Shown: positions 6,872 through 17,515, counted from the first letter of the stretch. The stretch is 64,000 nucleotides of DNA from Candidatus Cloacimonetes bacterium 4572_55 (GCA_002084765.1 NBMB01000031.1:9494-73493), one strand, 5' to 3'. The notes: a model not told the origin generated them from the letters alone. Translations and numbers: made by a program.

Positions 6872-9610
6872 TTGAATAATTATAATTTAGTGCTTAAATT
6901 GATTTTTATTTTTGTTTTTATGATATGCGCGCCCATTTCCATCGGTTACGCGCAGCAGACCTCGATTGACAGTATCATTGACAACTATCTGCACATCATC
7001 GAGACCAATCCGGACTATGAAAAGATCGAGGATATTTATTATGAGCTGGGAACCCTCTATTTTCAGCGGGAAAATGAACGTTTTGAGATAGCGTTTGCCG
7101 CGTATCTGGAGAAGACCGAGATCGATTCGGATATCTCGGACAAGGCTCCGGAGCAGGTTTTTCCCAAAACTATTGCCCATTATCAAGATTTTTTGCAGCG
7201 GTTTCCCGAGTCGGACTACATCGACGACGTCAATTACCATCTGGCTTTTTGCTATCAGGAACAGATGGATTGGGAGACCGCAACAACCTATTATCGGCAT
7301 ATTACAGAACAATTTCCCGATAGTCCGTTTGCCGCGGAGAGCTGGTTTCGGATAGGCGAGATCGCTTTTGAGGAGGATATACTGGAGGTTGCTCTGGAAT
7401 CGTACCAGCATGTCTTGACCTATCGAGTCGACGCGCTTTATGACGAGGCACTCTACAAATTGGGATGGACCCATTACCGCCTGAACAATTATTCGGACGC
7501 GATCAGCATTATGATGGGAGTGATGGACAATTTCGCGGATATGGGAAATAAGCAGAAAGCCTCGCAAGTCATCGACGAGACCTTGCAATATTTGGCGATC
7601 TGTCTGAGCGAATATGGAGATGCTCGCGTCGCTGAGAAGATATTCAACAAATTGACAAAAAAGCGCTGGTACGAACGGGATATCTATGCCAAGATGGGGA
7701 AAATTTTCTTTCTACGGAATCTTTATGACAAGGGAATGCAAGGCTATGAAATCTTGATCTCCCATTTTCCAGAGGATCCTGAAGTCCCTCAGTTTTTGGA
7801 TCAGATGATCGTCCAGACCGAGCGGCAGAATCTGACAGAGCACTCGGTGGACCTGAAGGAGCGGCTTGCTTACGACTATGGAGACAGCAGTGTCTGGCGT
7901 CGTGCCAATCTGGTTCATAGCGTCTTGACGGTGACCGACAGCCTGCGAGCCATCCGATTGATCGAGGTTGCGGCATACTATCACCGGTCAGGAAATGAGG
8001 AGAGCGACTCGGAGAAATGGCGTCATGCGCGGCAATCTTATTCTGATTTTTTGCACTATTTTCCAAATCATTCTCGCCGGGATTATTGTCTGTTTCGACT
8101 CGCTGACTGCGAGTATCGTCTGGAAGATCTGTCGGCTTCAGCCGAGAACTATCTGAAGCTGGCGACTGAATTTCCCACGGGAGAATATACTGAGGAGTCT
8201 CGCTACAACGCTGTGGTCTGTTATAGCCAATATCTGGAAGCGGAAGCGGACAGCCTGATTTTGACAAAATTGGAGCGGGAGGCTGATCAATTTGTCGGCG
8301 ATTATCCGATCAGCGAATTTCTGCAAGACGTCCTGTTTGTGTACGGCGACGCGGAATTTAACGCCAAAAATTATGAGAAATCATTGGAGATTTACGCCAA
8401 TATCTCTGAATATCCCGATTTTGATCCAAGCGCGTTGGAAAATGCAGCGTTGATGGCCGGGAAATCCGCGTTTCAACTGAATCGCTATAGCGAAAGTGAG
8501 AAATGGTTCCGCCAGGCAGAACAGACAAGCGGTCCATCCCAAAATGGGCAGGCTTCGGAGCTGACTCAGAGGGCGTTGTATGAGCAGGCAAAAGAGATGC
8601 TCGCGCAAGCCGACACGTTGGGAGCGGCTCGTATGCTGATCAAAACTGACAGGGAAATTCCCTATTCCGATCTGGGCGCGGCGGCTCTCCTGCAAGCCGG
8701 GGAACTGTTTGAAAAAGTGACAGAGTGGCAGTCCGCCGCGGATGTCTGGAGTCGTTTTTCCGAAAATTTTTCAGAGCATAAAGATCGTGGAACTGTCCTG
8801 TGGCGCATAGCTCGCAGTTTGGAAAGGGCTGGAAAAGTAATCCGAGCCGCAGAAGGCTTTCTTGAGATTCCGACCAAAAATCCGACCGACCCTTACGCGG
8901 CTCAGGGCTATGTCGAGGCGATTCGTCTCTATCTCGCAGAGGAGCGATGGGGAGATATTTTGTCGGTTGCCGACCGGATGAACGCCCGCTATCCCCAAGA
9001 AGCTCAAAACCCGAATGTGACTTACGCGCAGGGAAAGGCGAGTTTTGAATCTGGGAAGTTTGAAAACGCTCGGAAATTCTTGCAGCACTTTATCGAAAGT
9101 TCTAAAAAAGAGTCTGTCGAATGGGAGGCGGGAGCCTATTTCATGTTGGGAGAGATGCTTTTTCCGGACTATCGACAGATGGAGATCAAAAAACCGGTCG
9201 AAAAAACATTGGCGGAGAAACAAGAAGCTTTTGGCGTGACACTGGAGCCTTATACCGACGCGCTTAATTTGGGCGTGCCGGCATACTCGACCGCAGCTTC
9301 TTATCGCATTGGACTGATATTCGAAGATTTTGGTGAAAAATTGGGCGACTCGCCGCGTCCAAAAGGTCTGAGCGATGAGGAAAAACAAGCCTATGAATCC
9401 GCGCTGAAAGATCAAGTCACGCCCTATTTTATGGAGGCGCAATCCGTTTATCAGAAGACTGTAGATCAGGCGGAGGCAGAGGCATATCAAGATGAATGGC
9501 TCGACAAAATTCAACTGCGACTGAACGGGCTAAATGGAAAATTGGAGTTAAAAAAAGAACCGGAATTAAAAAATGATTCCGAGTTAAAAAATGATTCCGA
9601 GGAGGAATAA
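6872..9610 (+). CDS. Large periplasmic TPR-repeat protein
   Basis: About 912 residues. I take the TTG at 6872 because GGAG lies eight bases upstream and the following residues form a clean signal peptide (FIFVFMICAPISIGYAQQ); the open frame itself reaches back to 6821. The rest is a chain of TPR-like helical pairs, for example FPESDYIDDVNYHLAFCY, FPDSPFAAESWFRIGEIAF and YPISEFLQDVLFVYGDAEF, like BamD/YbgF-type scaffolds. The C-terminal tail contains a short duplicated ELKNDS unit. The stop TAA overlaps the next gene's ATG (TAATG), so the genes are coupled. It probably works with the upstream TonB-like protein in the envelope, but its precise role is unknown. Confidence 0.7.
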   Translation: MNNYNLVLKLIFIFVFMICAPISIGYAQQTSIDSIIDNYLHIIETNPDYEKIEDIYYELGTLYFQRENERFEIAFAAYLEKTEIDSDISDKAPEQVFPKTIAHYQDFLQRFPESDYIDDVNYHLAFCYQEQMDWETATTYYRHITEQFPDSPFAAESWFRIGEIAFEEDILEVALESYQHVLTYRVDALYDEALYKLGWTHYRLNNYSDAISIMMGVMDNFADMGNKQKASQVIDETLQYLAICLSEYGDARVAEKIFNKLTKKRWYERDIYAKMGKIFFLRNLYDKGMQGYEILISHFPEDPEVPQFLDQMIVQTERQNLTEHSVDLKERLAYDYGDSSVWRRANLVHSVLTVTDSLRAIRLIEVAAYYHRSGNEESDSEKWRHARQSYSDFLHYFPNHSRRDYCLFRLADCEYRLEDLSASAENYLKLATEFPTGEYTEESRYNAVVCYSQYLEAEADSLILTKLEREADQFVGDYPISEFLQDVLFVYGDAEFNAKNYEKSLEIYANISEYPDFDPSALENAALMAGKSAFQLNRYSESEKWFRQAEQTSGPSQNGQASELTQRALYEQAKEMLAQADTLGAARMLIKTDREIPYSDLGAAALLQAGELFEKVTEWQSAADVWSRFSENFSEHKDRGTVLWRIARSLERAGKVIRAAEGFLEIPTKNPTDPYAAQGYVEAIRLYLAEERWGDILSVADRMNARYPQEAQNPNVTYAQGKASFESGKFENARKFLQHFIESSKKESVEWEAGAYFMLGEMLFPDYRQMEIKKPVEKTLAEKQEAFGVTLEPYTDALNLGVPAYSTAASYRIGLIFEDFGEKLGDSPRPKGLSDEEKQAYESALKDQVTPYFMEAQSVYQKTVDQAEAEAYQDEWLDKIQLRLNGLNGKLELKKEPELKNDSELKNDSEEE

Positions 9611-9975
9611 TGCGGATTTTGATAACAACTTTAGTTTTTTTGCTTTTATCCGCGTCGGTTCTCTGCGCGCAGGAGACGCAGAGCGCAGAGACTGACTCGA
9701 CGCTGTCTGTGCAAAAAAAGGATCCGAAAGATGGGGGTCAGAAAAAAACGGATCGTCTGGAGCGGCAGGTGATCAAGTTGGAGGAGAGCCAAGTAGAGGG
9801 GAAACTCTCCCGTCCTCAAGTGGTTTTTCTGCTTCAACACAACGAACATGCCTATCGCACCTTTAATATCAAAAAAGATATGAGCGGTCAATTAAGGAGC
9901 TACAGGACGAAAAATGAGATGCTGAAACAATATAAGATGTTTTATGTTGATCGATTAAAAGAAAGAGTTTGGTAA
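9610..9975 (+). CDS. Small exported protein of unknown function
   Basis: A 121-residue protein with an evident signal peptide (ILITTLVFLLLSASVLCAQ) and a charged mature part. Its one striking block is LEESQVEGKLSRPQVVFLL, followed by a basic C-terminus. Translation is coupled to the preceding TPR gene through the TAATG overlap, with GGAGG just upstream of the start. I do not recognise a named family; the coupling suggests it belongs to the same envelope complex as the TPR and TonB-like proteins. Confidence 0.6.
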   Translation: MRILITTLVFLLLSASVLCAQETQSAETDSTLSVQKKDPKDGGQKKTDRLERQVIKLEESQVEGKLSRPQVVFLLQHNEHAYRTFNIKKDMSGQLRSYRTKNEMLKQYKMFYVDRLKERVW

Positions 9976-10003
9976 ATTTTGCTCCTCCTTACTGCCACCT
10001 TCA

Positions 10004-10984
10004 TCAGGCGGATATTTTCGACAAATGGCAACTGACCGCATGATCCGGATCCACTTCTCTAAGCTCTGGCGGGACCTCTTTACACTCAGGCTTGACAAAG
10101 GGGCAACGGGGATGAAAATGGCATCCAGATGGCGGATCTGCAGGACTGGGCACATCGCCCCGTAAGATAATCCGCGTACGCTCTAAATCTGGATTCGCTA
10201 CCGGAATCGATGAAAGCAGGGCTTTGGTGTAAGGATGACGCGGATCCGCATACAACTTCTGACTTTCGGTAATCTCGACAATTTTGCCGAGATACATGAC
10301 CGCCACCCGCGTGCTGATATGCTTAACCACGCTGAGATCATGCGCAATAAATAAATATGTCAGACGGAATTCTTTTTGCAAATCCTGAAGCAAATTAATA
10401 ATCTGCGCCTGGATCGAGACGTCCAAAGCAGAGACCGGTTCGTCGCAGACAATAAACTTTGGATTCACGGATAAGGCTCTGGCAATACCAACCCGTTGAC
10501 GCTGTCCCCCGCTGAACTCGTGTGGGTAACGCCGAGCATGAACCGGAGAAAGTCCGACAATCTCCAGCAGTTCCGCCACCCTCTTTTTGACCCCATCGCC
10601 GGAAGCCAATTTGTGGACTTTCAGTGCTTCTTCCAACATGCTTCCAATCGTGATGCGAGGATTCAGAGAACTGTAAGGGTCCTGAAAGATGATCTGCATC
10701 TCCCGACGCAGCGGACGCATCTGGCTATGCTTCAGCATGGTCACCTCTTTGCCCGAGAATTCCACAAAACCAGAAGTCGGCTCGATCAAACGGAGGAGGC
10801 AGCGACCGGTCGTTGTCTTGCCGCATCCACTCTCGCCGACCAGGCCCAAGGTCTCTCCGGATCGGATATTGAAGCTGACATCGTCCACAGCCTTTACATA
10901 GCCGGCGATACGAGAAAAAAAACCCTTGCGAATAGGAAAATATTTTTTTAAATTTTTGATTCTTATCAAGTTATTATTCGACAT
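10004..10984 (-). CDS. Oligopeptide/dipeptide ABC importer ATPase (OppF/DppF type)
   Basis: A 326-residue ATPase with Walker [13 protein letters not shown] signature [14 protein letters not shown], Walker [13 protein letters not shown] and the H-loop region [10 protein letters not shown]. The C-terminal extension ([14 protein letters not shown]) is the oligopeptide/dipeptide transporter C-terminal domain, including its cysteine-rich block. It forms a heterodimer with the OppD-type ATPase encoded next to it and drives uptake of peptides or related solutes from the cytoplasmic side. It is the last gene of a minus-strand operon: binding proteins, two permeases, then two ATPases. Confidence 0.92.
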   Translation of the reverse strand: MSNNNLIRIKNLKKYFPIRKGFFSRIAGYVKAVDDVSFNIRSGETLGLVGESGCGKTTTGRCLLRLIEPTSGFVEFSGKEVTMLKHSQMRPLRREMQIIFQDPYSSLNPRITIGSMLEEALKVHKLASGDGVKKRVAELLEIVGLSPVHARRYPHEFSGGQRQRVGIARALSVNPKFIVCDEPVSALDVSIQAQIINLLQDLQKEFRLTYLFIAHDLSVVKHISTRVAVMYLGKIVEITESQKLYADPRHPYTKALLSSIPVANPDLERTRIILRGDVPSPADPPSGCHFHPRCPFVKPECKEVPPELREVDPDHAVSCHLSKISA

Positions 10985-11064
10985 ACCACCCTCTTTATCA
11001 CTCTTTTTAATAAATCAGAAATATCTAAATAAAATTTTGTATTGATCTGCGAAATTTGCGGACC

Positions 11065-12045
11065 CTATTGATCATGATCAAGAAATTTCCAGCAGGAAAC
11101 TTGATGATCTTCAAATTTATGTTTTAAGGATGGGAATTTTTCCCTGCAAATATCCATAACGTCTGGACAACGAGGATGGAATCGACAGCCAGACGGGAAA
11201 TTTATCGGATTTGGCACGGTGCCTCGGATGACAGCCAGGCGGCTTTTCTCTTCGTTGACTTTTGGGATCGATTCCAACAGTCCTTTGGTGTAAGGATGCT
11301 GGGGGCGATTAAAAATATCCTTGACGTCTCCATATTCGATCACGCGTCCCGCGTACATTACAGCGACCCGATCCGCGATCTCCGCTATCACGCCGAGGTC
11401 GTGAGTAATCATAATAATCGCCATCTGAAATTCTTCTTGAAGACGATTCAGCAGATCCAATATTTGCGCCTGGATCGTCACGTCCAGCGCGGTTGTGGGC
11501 TCGTCTGCGATCAGCAATGAGGGATTGCAAGAGAGCGCCATGGCGATCATAACCCGTTGGCGCATCCCGCCTGACAGTTGGTGGGGATATTCATCGACTC
11601 GTTGTTCGGGCGCGGGAATGCCGACTTTTTTGAGCATCTCGATCGACTGCTGACGCGCTTCCTTACGGGGTAAATTTTGGTGCAGCATGATTGCTTCTTG
11701 TATCTGGTTTCCGCAGGTGAAAACCGGATTCAGCGATGTCATTGGTTCCTGGAAAATCATTGAGATTTCGTTGCCTCGAACACGCCGCATCTCGGATTCG
11801 GGCAGTGTCAGCAGATTTTGATCCTTGAAAAATATCTCTCCCTCAATGATCTTTCCCGGAGGAACCGGTATCAAGCGCATGGTGGAAAGAGAGCTGACGC
11901 TTTTCCCGCATCCGGACTCGCCGACCAATCCTAAGGTTTGTCCTTTTTCCACCTCGTAGGAAACGCCGTCCACCGCGCGTGCGACGCCCTCGTCAGTATA
12001 AAAATAGGTCTTTAGATTCTTTATTTGCAGAAGCGGTCGTTTCAT
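11065..12045 (-). CDS. Oligopeptide/dipeptide ABC importer ATPase (OppD/DppD type)
   Basis: 326 residues with Walker [10 protein letters not shown], signature [15 protein letters not shown], Walker [13 protein letters not shown] and H-loop [11 protein letters not shown]. The C-terminal [14 protein letters not shown] block marks the peptide-transporter subfamily. It pairs with the OppF-type ATPase 80 bases downstream and follows the OppC-type permease by nine bases, so the set is one operon. The transported substrate cannot be read from the ATPase. Confidence 0.92.
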   Translation of the reverse strand: MKRPLLQIKNLKTYFYTDEGVARAVDGVSYEVEKGQTLGLVGESGCGKSVSSLSTMRLIPVPPGKIIEGEIFFKDQNLLTLPESEMRRVRGNEISMIFQEPMTSLNPVFTCGNQIQEAIMLHQNLPRKEARQQSIEMLKKVGIPAPEQRVDEYPHQLSGGMRQRVMIAMALSCNPSLLIADEPTTALDVTIQAQILDLLNRLQEEFQMAIIMITHDLGVIAEIADRVAVMYAGRVIEYGDVKDIFNRPQHPYTKGLLESIPKVNEEKSRLAVIRGTVPNPINFPSGCRFHPRCPDVMDICREKFPSLKHKFEDHQVSCWKFLDHDQ

Positions 12046-12054
12046 ATCATATCC

Positions 12055-13194
12055 TCAAATGTTTCGTAATTTTGGGTCCAGGGCATCTCGCAGACCGTCG
12101 CCCACCAGATTATAACTCAACGCAGTAAAAACAATGGCGATACCCGGAAATGTGGATATCCACCAAGCACTAAGCATATTGTCCTGCCCTTGAAAAATGA
12201 TGTTGCCCCATGTGGGTGTCGGAGGTTGGACGCTGAGTCCCAGGTAGCTTAGAAAGCTCTCTGCCAGGATCGTATTTCCAATGCCTAATGTGGCGACGAC
12301 AATCACCGGCGCGAGCACATTCGGCAGAATATGACGAAAGATGATGCGGGTGTGGCTCATCCCTAACGCCTTTGCTGCCAAGATATAGCCCTCTTCTTTG
12401 ATCGATAAGACCTGTCCTCGCACAATCCGGGACGTACCCATCCAACCGGTGAATCCAAGAACCGCCATTGTCAACCAAAGGGAGTTGGAATACATGGCGA
12501 TCAACGCCAATACCAAAAAAATGCGGGGAAACGCGAGCAATATATCGACAAATCGCATCAGAACCGTGTCGATCATCTGACCAAAATATCCCGAAATCGC
12601 CCCAACTGCGGTCCCGATCACTACCGATATGGAGACTGCGACGAACCCGATAGACAATGATATTCTTGAGCCGTAGATCAGACGGCTGAATATATCTCGA
12701 CCAAATTTATCCGTGCCTAAAGGGTGGTCAAAAGAGGGCGACAGATAGCGAGTTTTTACCACATCCCCCTGCATATTCGGATCAGCGACCGCCAAAAGTG
12801 GGGCCAAAAGAGCGACGGCATAAAATCCCAAAACGCAGATTAAACCGATGATTGCCAATCGATTTTTTTTGAAATCTCTCCATATAATAAGCCATTGATC
12901 TCGGCTTCCGTCGCTGTTTTTCTGTCTGGAATAAACCGATTGATAAACGCTTGAAAACCATATCGACGCGATCATTCCGAAGAGAAAAATAACAGCGATC
13001 CATTCGTCGATTTTGTTGGATTCTAAAGCAGACGCGATTTTATCCCATGAAAAGATAGCGAGTGCCAAGAGGCTCAGGTATGACAAAAAGCAGAGGCTCC
13101 CCGCGAGACGTTCTCCCGCGGCAAATCGGTCAAATCCGGGTAAGATTGCCGATAGGAGCGCGTGACGGACTTTCGATTTTTGTAATAAAATCAT
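12055..13194 (-). CDS. Peptide ABC importer permease (OppC/DppC type) with N-terminal extension
   Basis: The last roughly 285 residues are an ordinary DppC/OppC permease: DFKKNRLAIIGLICVLGF, PLGTDKFGRDIFSRLIYGS, and the ATPase-contact loop EEGYILAAKALGMSH. The protein is 379 residues, about 80-100 longer than usual. The extra N-terminus holds two further hydrophobic segments (around residues 30-50 and 65-82) joined by a charged loop, and begins with HALLSAILPGFDRFAAGE. The extension could be an added membrane module or reflect a wrong start, but no better start with a ribosome site is obvious. Confidence 0.87.
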   Translation of the reverse strand: MILLQKSKVRHALLSAILPGFDRFAAGERLAGSLCFLSYLSLLALAIFSWDKIASALESNKIDEWIAVIFLFGMIASIWFSSVYQSVYSRQKNSDGSRDQWLIIWRDFKKNRLAIIGLICVLGFYAVALLAPLLAVADPNMQGDVVKTRYLSPSFDHPLGTDKFGRDIFSRLIYGSRISLSIGFVAVSISVVIGTAVGAISGYFGQMIDTVLMRFVDILLAFPRIFLVLALIAMYSNSLWLTMAVLGFTGWMGTSRIVRGQVLSIKEEGYILAAKALGMSHTRIIFRHILPNVLAPVIVVATLGIGNTILAESFLSYLGLSVQPPTPTWGNIIFQGQDNMLSAWWISTFPGIAIVFTALSYNLVGDGLRDALDPKLRNI

Positions 13195-13215
13195 TTTTTC
13201 TCCCTCTCGCGCTTG

Positions 13216-14181
13216 TTAATCGAACCGTATTCTCGGGTCCAGGACCGAGTAGAACACATCTGCTACTAAGTTTCCAAAAATGACCATAACCGCGGATATA
13301 AAAGTGGTCGCCATAACTAATGGATAGTCACGGTTAAATATAGAATTTATAATCACTTGACCCATACCTGGCCAGGCAAAAATCACTTCGACGATCAGGG
13401 ATCCGCTCAACAGAAATGGGATGCTCAGACCCGCGATTGTGACAATTGGGATCAACGCATTGCGCATCGCGTGTTTCCAGATAACCAAAAATTCTGGCAG
13501 TCCTTTTGACCGTGCAGTCCGGATGTAGTCCTGACGGATCACTTCCAGGAGGCTGCTGCGCATATATCGCCCTTTTGAGGCTGCGTTGCCGATAGCCAGC
13601 ACAAAAACCGGCAGGATCGCATGCTGAACTCGATTCCATAAGTAAGGAAGGAGAGTCAGGGTGTCGGCGTCTATGGATCGGACGTTAGACGCGGGGAGGA
13701 GACGCAGTTTTAAAGAAAAAATAATGATTAGCATCAATGCCAGCCAAAACGAGGGCATGGCATAGATAAAAAATGATAGGACAGTCACCAGATGATCATA
13801 GATCGTATATTTCTTGAGCGCGGATACAACGCCGATCGCAATGCCGGTGATAATAGACAGGAGTAATGATGTGGAGCTTAATAATAGGGTATGGGGAACA
13901 GCGTCAAAAAGCACGTCCTTGACCGGGCGATTATGAGAATAGGAATGTCCGAAATCGCCTGTCAAAAAATTTTTGATCCATTTAAAATAGCGGATCGGCA
14001 GAGGGTCGTTTAAACCGAATCGCTCCGCCATGATTTCCCGTATTCCAGGGCTGATCTCTGGATTAACATACATTGCCAGAGGATCGCCGGGCGTCAGATT
14101 GATCACGAAAAAGGTGACGGTCAGAACCCCCAGAATAATCGGAATCGAGGTGAAAACGCGGCGGATGATATATTTTGGCAT
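13216..14181 (-). CDS. Peptide ABC importer permease (OppB/DppB type)
   Basis: A 321-residue integral membrane protein of normal DppB length. It begins IIRRVFTSIPIILGVLTVTF and includes INLTPGDPL, DPLPIRYFKWIKNFLTGDFG and the cytoplasmic coupling loop IRTARSKGLPEFLVIWKHA, all typical of this permease. It forms the channel with the OppC-type permease encoded 21 bases downstream. The gene lies directly after two binding-protein genes. Confidence 0.9.
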   Translation of the reverse strand: MPKYIIRRVFTSIPIILGVLTVTFFVINLTPGDPLAMYVNPEISPGIREIMAERFGLNDPLPIRYFKWIKNFLTGDFGHSYSHNRPVKDVLFDAVPHTLLLSSTSLLLSIITGIAIGVVSALKKYTIYDHLVTVLSFFIYAMPSFWLALMLIIIFSLKLRLLPASNVRSIDADTLTLLPYLWNRVQHAILPVFVLAIGNAASKGRYMRSSLLEVIRQDYIRTARSKGLPEFLVIWKHAMRNALIPIVTIAGLSIPFLLSGSLIVEVIFAWPGMGQVIINSIFNRDYPLVMATTFISAVMVIFGNLVADVFYSVLDPRIRFD

Positions 14182-14228
14182 GGGCGTGTTCCAGTCGAAA
14201 ATTTAGTAATTTGGACTTCATGATAGGG

Positions 14229-15854
14229 TCACGGCTCCTCTATCCACCATTCCTCCATGTTATAATAGACGCCTTTGGGCCACGTCTTGACGCCTTTTAT
14301 CCGGTTATCTATTGCGTCCACATGATCCTTGACATAGAGAAAAGTATAGGGCTGATCCTCGTATAAAACCTCTTGAAATCGATACCAGATATGGCGGGAT
14401 TTGTCTTTGTCCAATGTGCGTCGTCCCAGATCGATCAGAGAATCGACCGCGGCGTTGGCGTAATTGTGTTCATTATATCCGCTCGCAATGGATTTGGAAT
14501 GCCATATATCTGTCGGGTCAAAAGTGATGTTCATGGACCAACCGGAGATTAGCGCCTCATAGTCTCGAGCAGTTTGTTGCGCGATCATCACATTAAATTC
14601 GACGATCTCCAAGACCGCTTTTACGCCGATTTTTTTTAGATCGGCTTGGATCATCGTGGCTGCGTCAATACGCAACTGGCTGTTGATATTGGTTTTCAGA
14701 ACAAAGCTCAGGTTTTTCCCCTCTTTATCCAAAATGCCGTCGTCGTTTCCATCAGTCCAACCTGCTTCCGCCAATAACGATTTCGCCTGTTCCGGATCGT
14801 ATGGCAGGGGTTTCAGCCTCGAATTATAGAAATCTTTTCGAGCTGGGTGGACGGGACCGATACACTCGCGCGCATATCCATGGAAAAGCGCGTCCACAAT
14901 CTGCCGTCTGTTAATCCCCATAGTCATGGCGCGGCGAATCCGGCGATCTTTGAACAGCGGATGGTCGTGCAGCCATCCGATATATTCATAACTTAAACTT
15001 GGATATATCAACATATTGAGATTCGGATTATCTTTTTGCAGGCTCTCCACCTGTTCCGGGGAGACAGATTGCACCAACTGCACAGAGCCGGTCTTAAGAG
15101 AGGTCAAACGAGAGATTTGGTTTGGGATCACACGGAAAATAAAGCGGTCTATATGAGGTTTGGAGAAACCATATTCCGGGTTTTTTTCAAATTCGATCAA
15201 TTGTCCCCGCTCCCATCTCTTAAGACGGTAGGGACCGCTCACAACGGACGGATTCTCATTAAAAGGGTGGTCGCGCATTTCTTCGCTACTCACGCGGTCA
15301 AAGACATGTTTGGGGAGAACCTCGAAATTGATATGATCCAACTCATTGGCATAAACTTCTTTAAAATGAAATTTTATCTCATAATCATTTATCACCCTGC
15401 ATGTATCCACAAAGTCAAATCTGCTAAAGTGGGGGTAACCGATGACTGGATCAATCATTTTTTGGTAGGTAAACAACACGTCATGGGCTGTGATAGGCAC
15501 GCCGTCCGACCAACGAAGGTTTTCTTGCAAATAGAGCGTGACGTTCAAAAAATCCTCAGAAAATCGCCACGAATGAGCCAGGCAAGGGCGAAAATCCGAG
15601 CCGCGAATTTTCAAGTTCTCATTATATGTCAACGTTTTGAGAAAGAGAAATCTACGCAGTTCTTCTCCGTGAGATTGTTGAGAAAAAAGCGTATTCCAAC
15701 TGTCAATGTCAGAACTGATGGCTGATACTACGGTTCCCCCATTTTTTTTCTGAAGGGAGTTTCCATCATTTTTGCTGCCTTTATTGTCTTTATCAGAAGA
15801 ACAACTGAACAAAAACAACGCTACTAAAAAACAGATCAAAGTTGTCCGACGCAT
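14229..15854 (-). CDS. Peptide-type ABC transporter binding lipoprotein 1 (SBP_bac_5 family)
   Basis: About 541 residues from the ATG at 15854, which has GGAG six bases upstream; an in-frame ATG at 15866 is the alternative. The N-terminus is a lipoprotein signal with lipobox LFSC. The family blocks GGTVVSAISSDIDSWN, ITAHDVLFTYQKM, FFNENPSVVSGPYRL-like text (HPFNENPSVVSGPYRLKRWE) and ALFHGYAREC are present. The protein should capture solute outside the inner membrane for the permeases next door. It is closely related to the gene just upstream, so the operon carries two binding proteins, perhaps with different ligands. Confidence 0.88.
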   Translation of the reverse strand: MRRTTLICFLVALFLFSCSSDKDNKGSKNDGNSLQKKNGGTVVSAISSDIDSWNTLFSQQSHGEELRRFLFLKTLTYNENLKIRGSDFRPCLAHSWRFSEDFLNVTLYLQENLRWSDGVPITAHDVLFTYQKMIDPVIGYPHFSRFDFVDTCRVINDYEIKFHFKEVYANELDHINFEVLPKHVFDRVSSEEMRDHPFNENPSVVSGPYRLKRWERGQLIEFEKNPEYGFSKPHIDRFIFRVIPNQISRLTSLKTGSVQLVQSVSPEQVESLQKDNPNLNMLIYPSLSYEYIGWLHDHPLFKDRRIRRAMTMGINRRQIVDALFHGYARECIGPVHPARKDFYNSRLKPLPYDPEQAKSLLAEAGWTDGNDDGILDKEGKNLSFVLKTNINSQLRIDAATMIQADLKKIGVKAVLEIVEFNVMIAQQTARDYEALISGWSMNITFDPTDIWHSKSIASGYNEHNYANAAVDSLIDLGRRTLDKDKSRHIWYRFQEVLYEDQPYTFLYVKDHVDAIDNRIKGVKTWPKGVYYNMEEWWIEEP

Positions 15855-15880
15855 ATTTTTCTCCATTTCAGTTATTCGAT

Positions 15881-17515
15881 TCAGTTATCAGAAGGGTCGT
15901 TGATCCACCATTCTTCTGGATTAAAATTGATTCCCAGGGGCCACGTTTCGATTCCTTTTACTCGCCGGCTGACTCCGTCCAGATTATTTAAGATATACAT
16001 GAAGGTTACAGGTTGATCTGCATAAAGTATTTCCTGAAATTCATACCAAATTTTTTTCGCCTTGTCTCGATCCAGAGTTCTTCTGCCGAGATCAATCAAA
16101 GAATCGACTTTGGGATTGGAATACTCGAATCGATTAAACCCGCCAACCATCGCGCTGGAATGCCAAAATACCTTGGGGTGATTCACGATGCCCATACGAA
16201 ATCCAGAAAGTGCCGCGTCATACTCCCGATTTTTCAACTGTGTGATCATCACGCTAAACTCGACCATGTCCTGTCTCATCTCTATCCCGACCTGCTTCAG
16301 ATCGTTTTGAATCATGGTGAGCGCGTCTCGTCGTCTGCTATTGCCCAGCCCTGTTTTCATTGAAAAGGAGAACTTTTCGCCTTCTTTATCCAAAATACCA
16401 TCGTCGTTGGAATCCCGCCATCCCGCCTTATGGAATATTTTTTTTGCCTGTTCGGGATCATAAGGAATCGGTTTCATCTGCTTGTGATATATCTCTTTAT
16501 AAGCGGGGTGGATCGGACTGATACACTCTTTACCGTATCCCATCAGCAGAGCGTCTACGATCTCTCGACGGTTGATGGACATAGTTAACGCCCGACGCAT
16601 CTCTCGATCCGAAAAAATTGGATGTCGCTCCAGCCAGGCAATATAGTCGAAAGACATGCCTGAATAGCTCAAGACTTGAATTTTATCCGCATGATTTTTT
16701 TTTATCTCCTCTGCTTGTTCCGGCAAAAGACCCGGGACAATGTCCACGTCCCCGATCTTGAGATTTGTGACCCGGCTGACCGCGTCGGGAATAATGCGGA
16801 ACACAATGCGGTCAAGGTTCGGCTTTTGGAAGCTACACATATCGTTCTGGGTCAACTCGATCATTTGTTGACGTTCCCATCTTTTGACGCGATAGTGACC
16901 GTTGACCACAGTTGGATTTTGATTATAGTCATGGTTGATAAATTCTTCCGCGCTGATATCCCCAAAGATATGGCTGGGCAACGGGGTGATTATATTCACA
17001 TCGTCAAGCTCGTTCGAGTAAACCTCTTTGAACCTGAAAGTCACCTCGTAGTCACCCTTGACGATACATTCCTCAGTCAGATCGAAATGACTCCTGTTGG
17101 AACAAGGAATATTTGGGTCAGTCATTTTATCGAAAGTGAATTTGACGTCGTGAGCCGTGACCGGTACGCCGTCTGACCAGGTGATGTCTGAGCGTAAAAT
17201 CAGCGTCAGTTCTAAGAAATCCTCTGAAAATCGCCACGATTTGGTCAAACAAGGTCTATAATCCGACGTATGAAGTTTGAAATGCACGTCGCGCCTGAGC
17301 AAATTAAGATAGATTAAACCTTGAATGTCAGACGCGGCTGAGAGCGTGGATAGAATAGGGTTGAAATTGTCAATATCGGTTTTCATGGCGATGACAACTG
17401 TCCCTCCGGACGGTTCAGAAGAGTCGGAAGATTCCTCTTGATCGGGAGGATAGCACCCTGTTGATACGATAGATAAAAGTATAAATAGCAATCTCAAAGC
17501 CGTCTTATAGCTCAT
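15881..17515 (-). CDS. Peptide-type ABC transporter binding lipoprotein 2 (SBP_bac_5 family)
   Basis: About 544 residues from ATG 17515, with AGGAAA upstream; the frame extends 12 codons further but without signal-peptide character. The lipobox is IVSTGC. It shares with binding protein 1 the blocks GGTVVIAMKTDIDNFN, VTAHDVKFTFDKMTDP, ITRR-like INRREIVDALLMGYGKEC, PIPYDPEQAKKIF and the C-terminal WPLGINFNPEEWWI. The two are tandem paralogues separated by 26 bases, evidently from a gene duplication. Ligand unknown. Confidence 0.88.
   Translation of the reverse strand: MSYKTALRLLFILLSIVSTGCYPPDQEESSDSSEPSGGTVVIAMKTDIDNFNPILSTLSAASDIQGLIYLNLLRRDVHFKLHTSDYRPCLTKSWRFSEDFLELTLILRSDITWSDGVPVTAHDVKFTFDKMTDPNIPCSNRSHFDLTEECIVKGDYEVTFRFKEVYSNELDDVNIITPLPSHIFGDISAEEFINHDYNQNPTVVNGHYRVKRWERQQMIELTQNDMCSFQKPNLDRIVFRIIPDAVSRVTNLKIGDVDIVPGLLPEQAEEIKKNHADKIQVLSYSGMSFDYIAWLERHPIFSDREMRRALTMSINRREIVDALLMGYGKECISPIHPAYKEIYHKQMKPIPYDPEQAKKIFHKAGWRDSNDDGILDKEGEKFSFSMKTGLGNSRRRDALTMIQNDLKQVGIEMRQDMVEFSVMITQLKNREYDAALSGFRMGIVNHPKVFWHSSAMVGGFNRFEYSNPKVDSLIDLGRRTLDRDKAKKIWYEFQEILYADQPVTFMYILNNLDGVSRRVKGIETWPLGINFNPEEWWINDPSDN

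Noticed and set aside
8771-9514. A 247-codon minus-strand open frame inside the long TPR gene
   Set aside because: It is antisense to a convincing coding region with signal peptide and repeats, has no recognisable protein features and no ribosome site.
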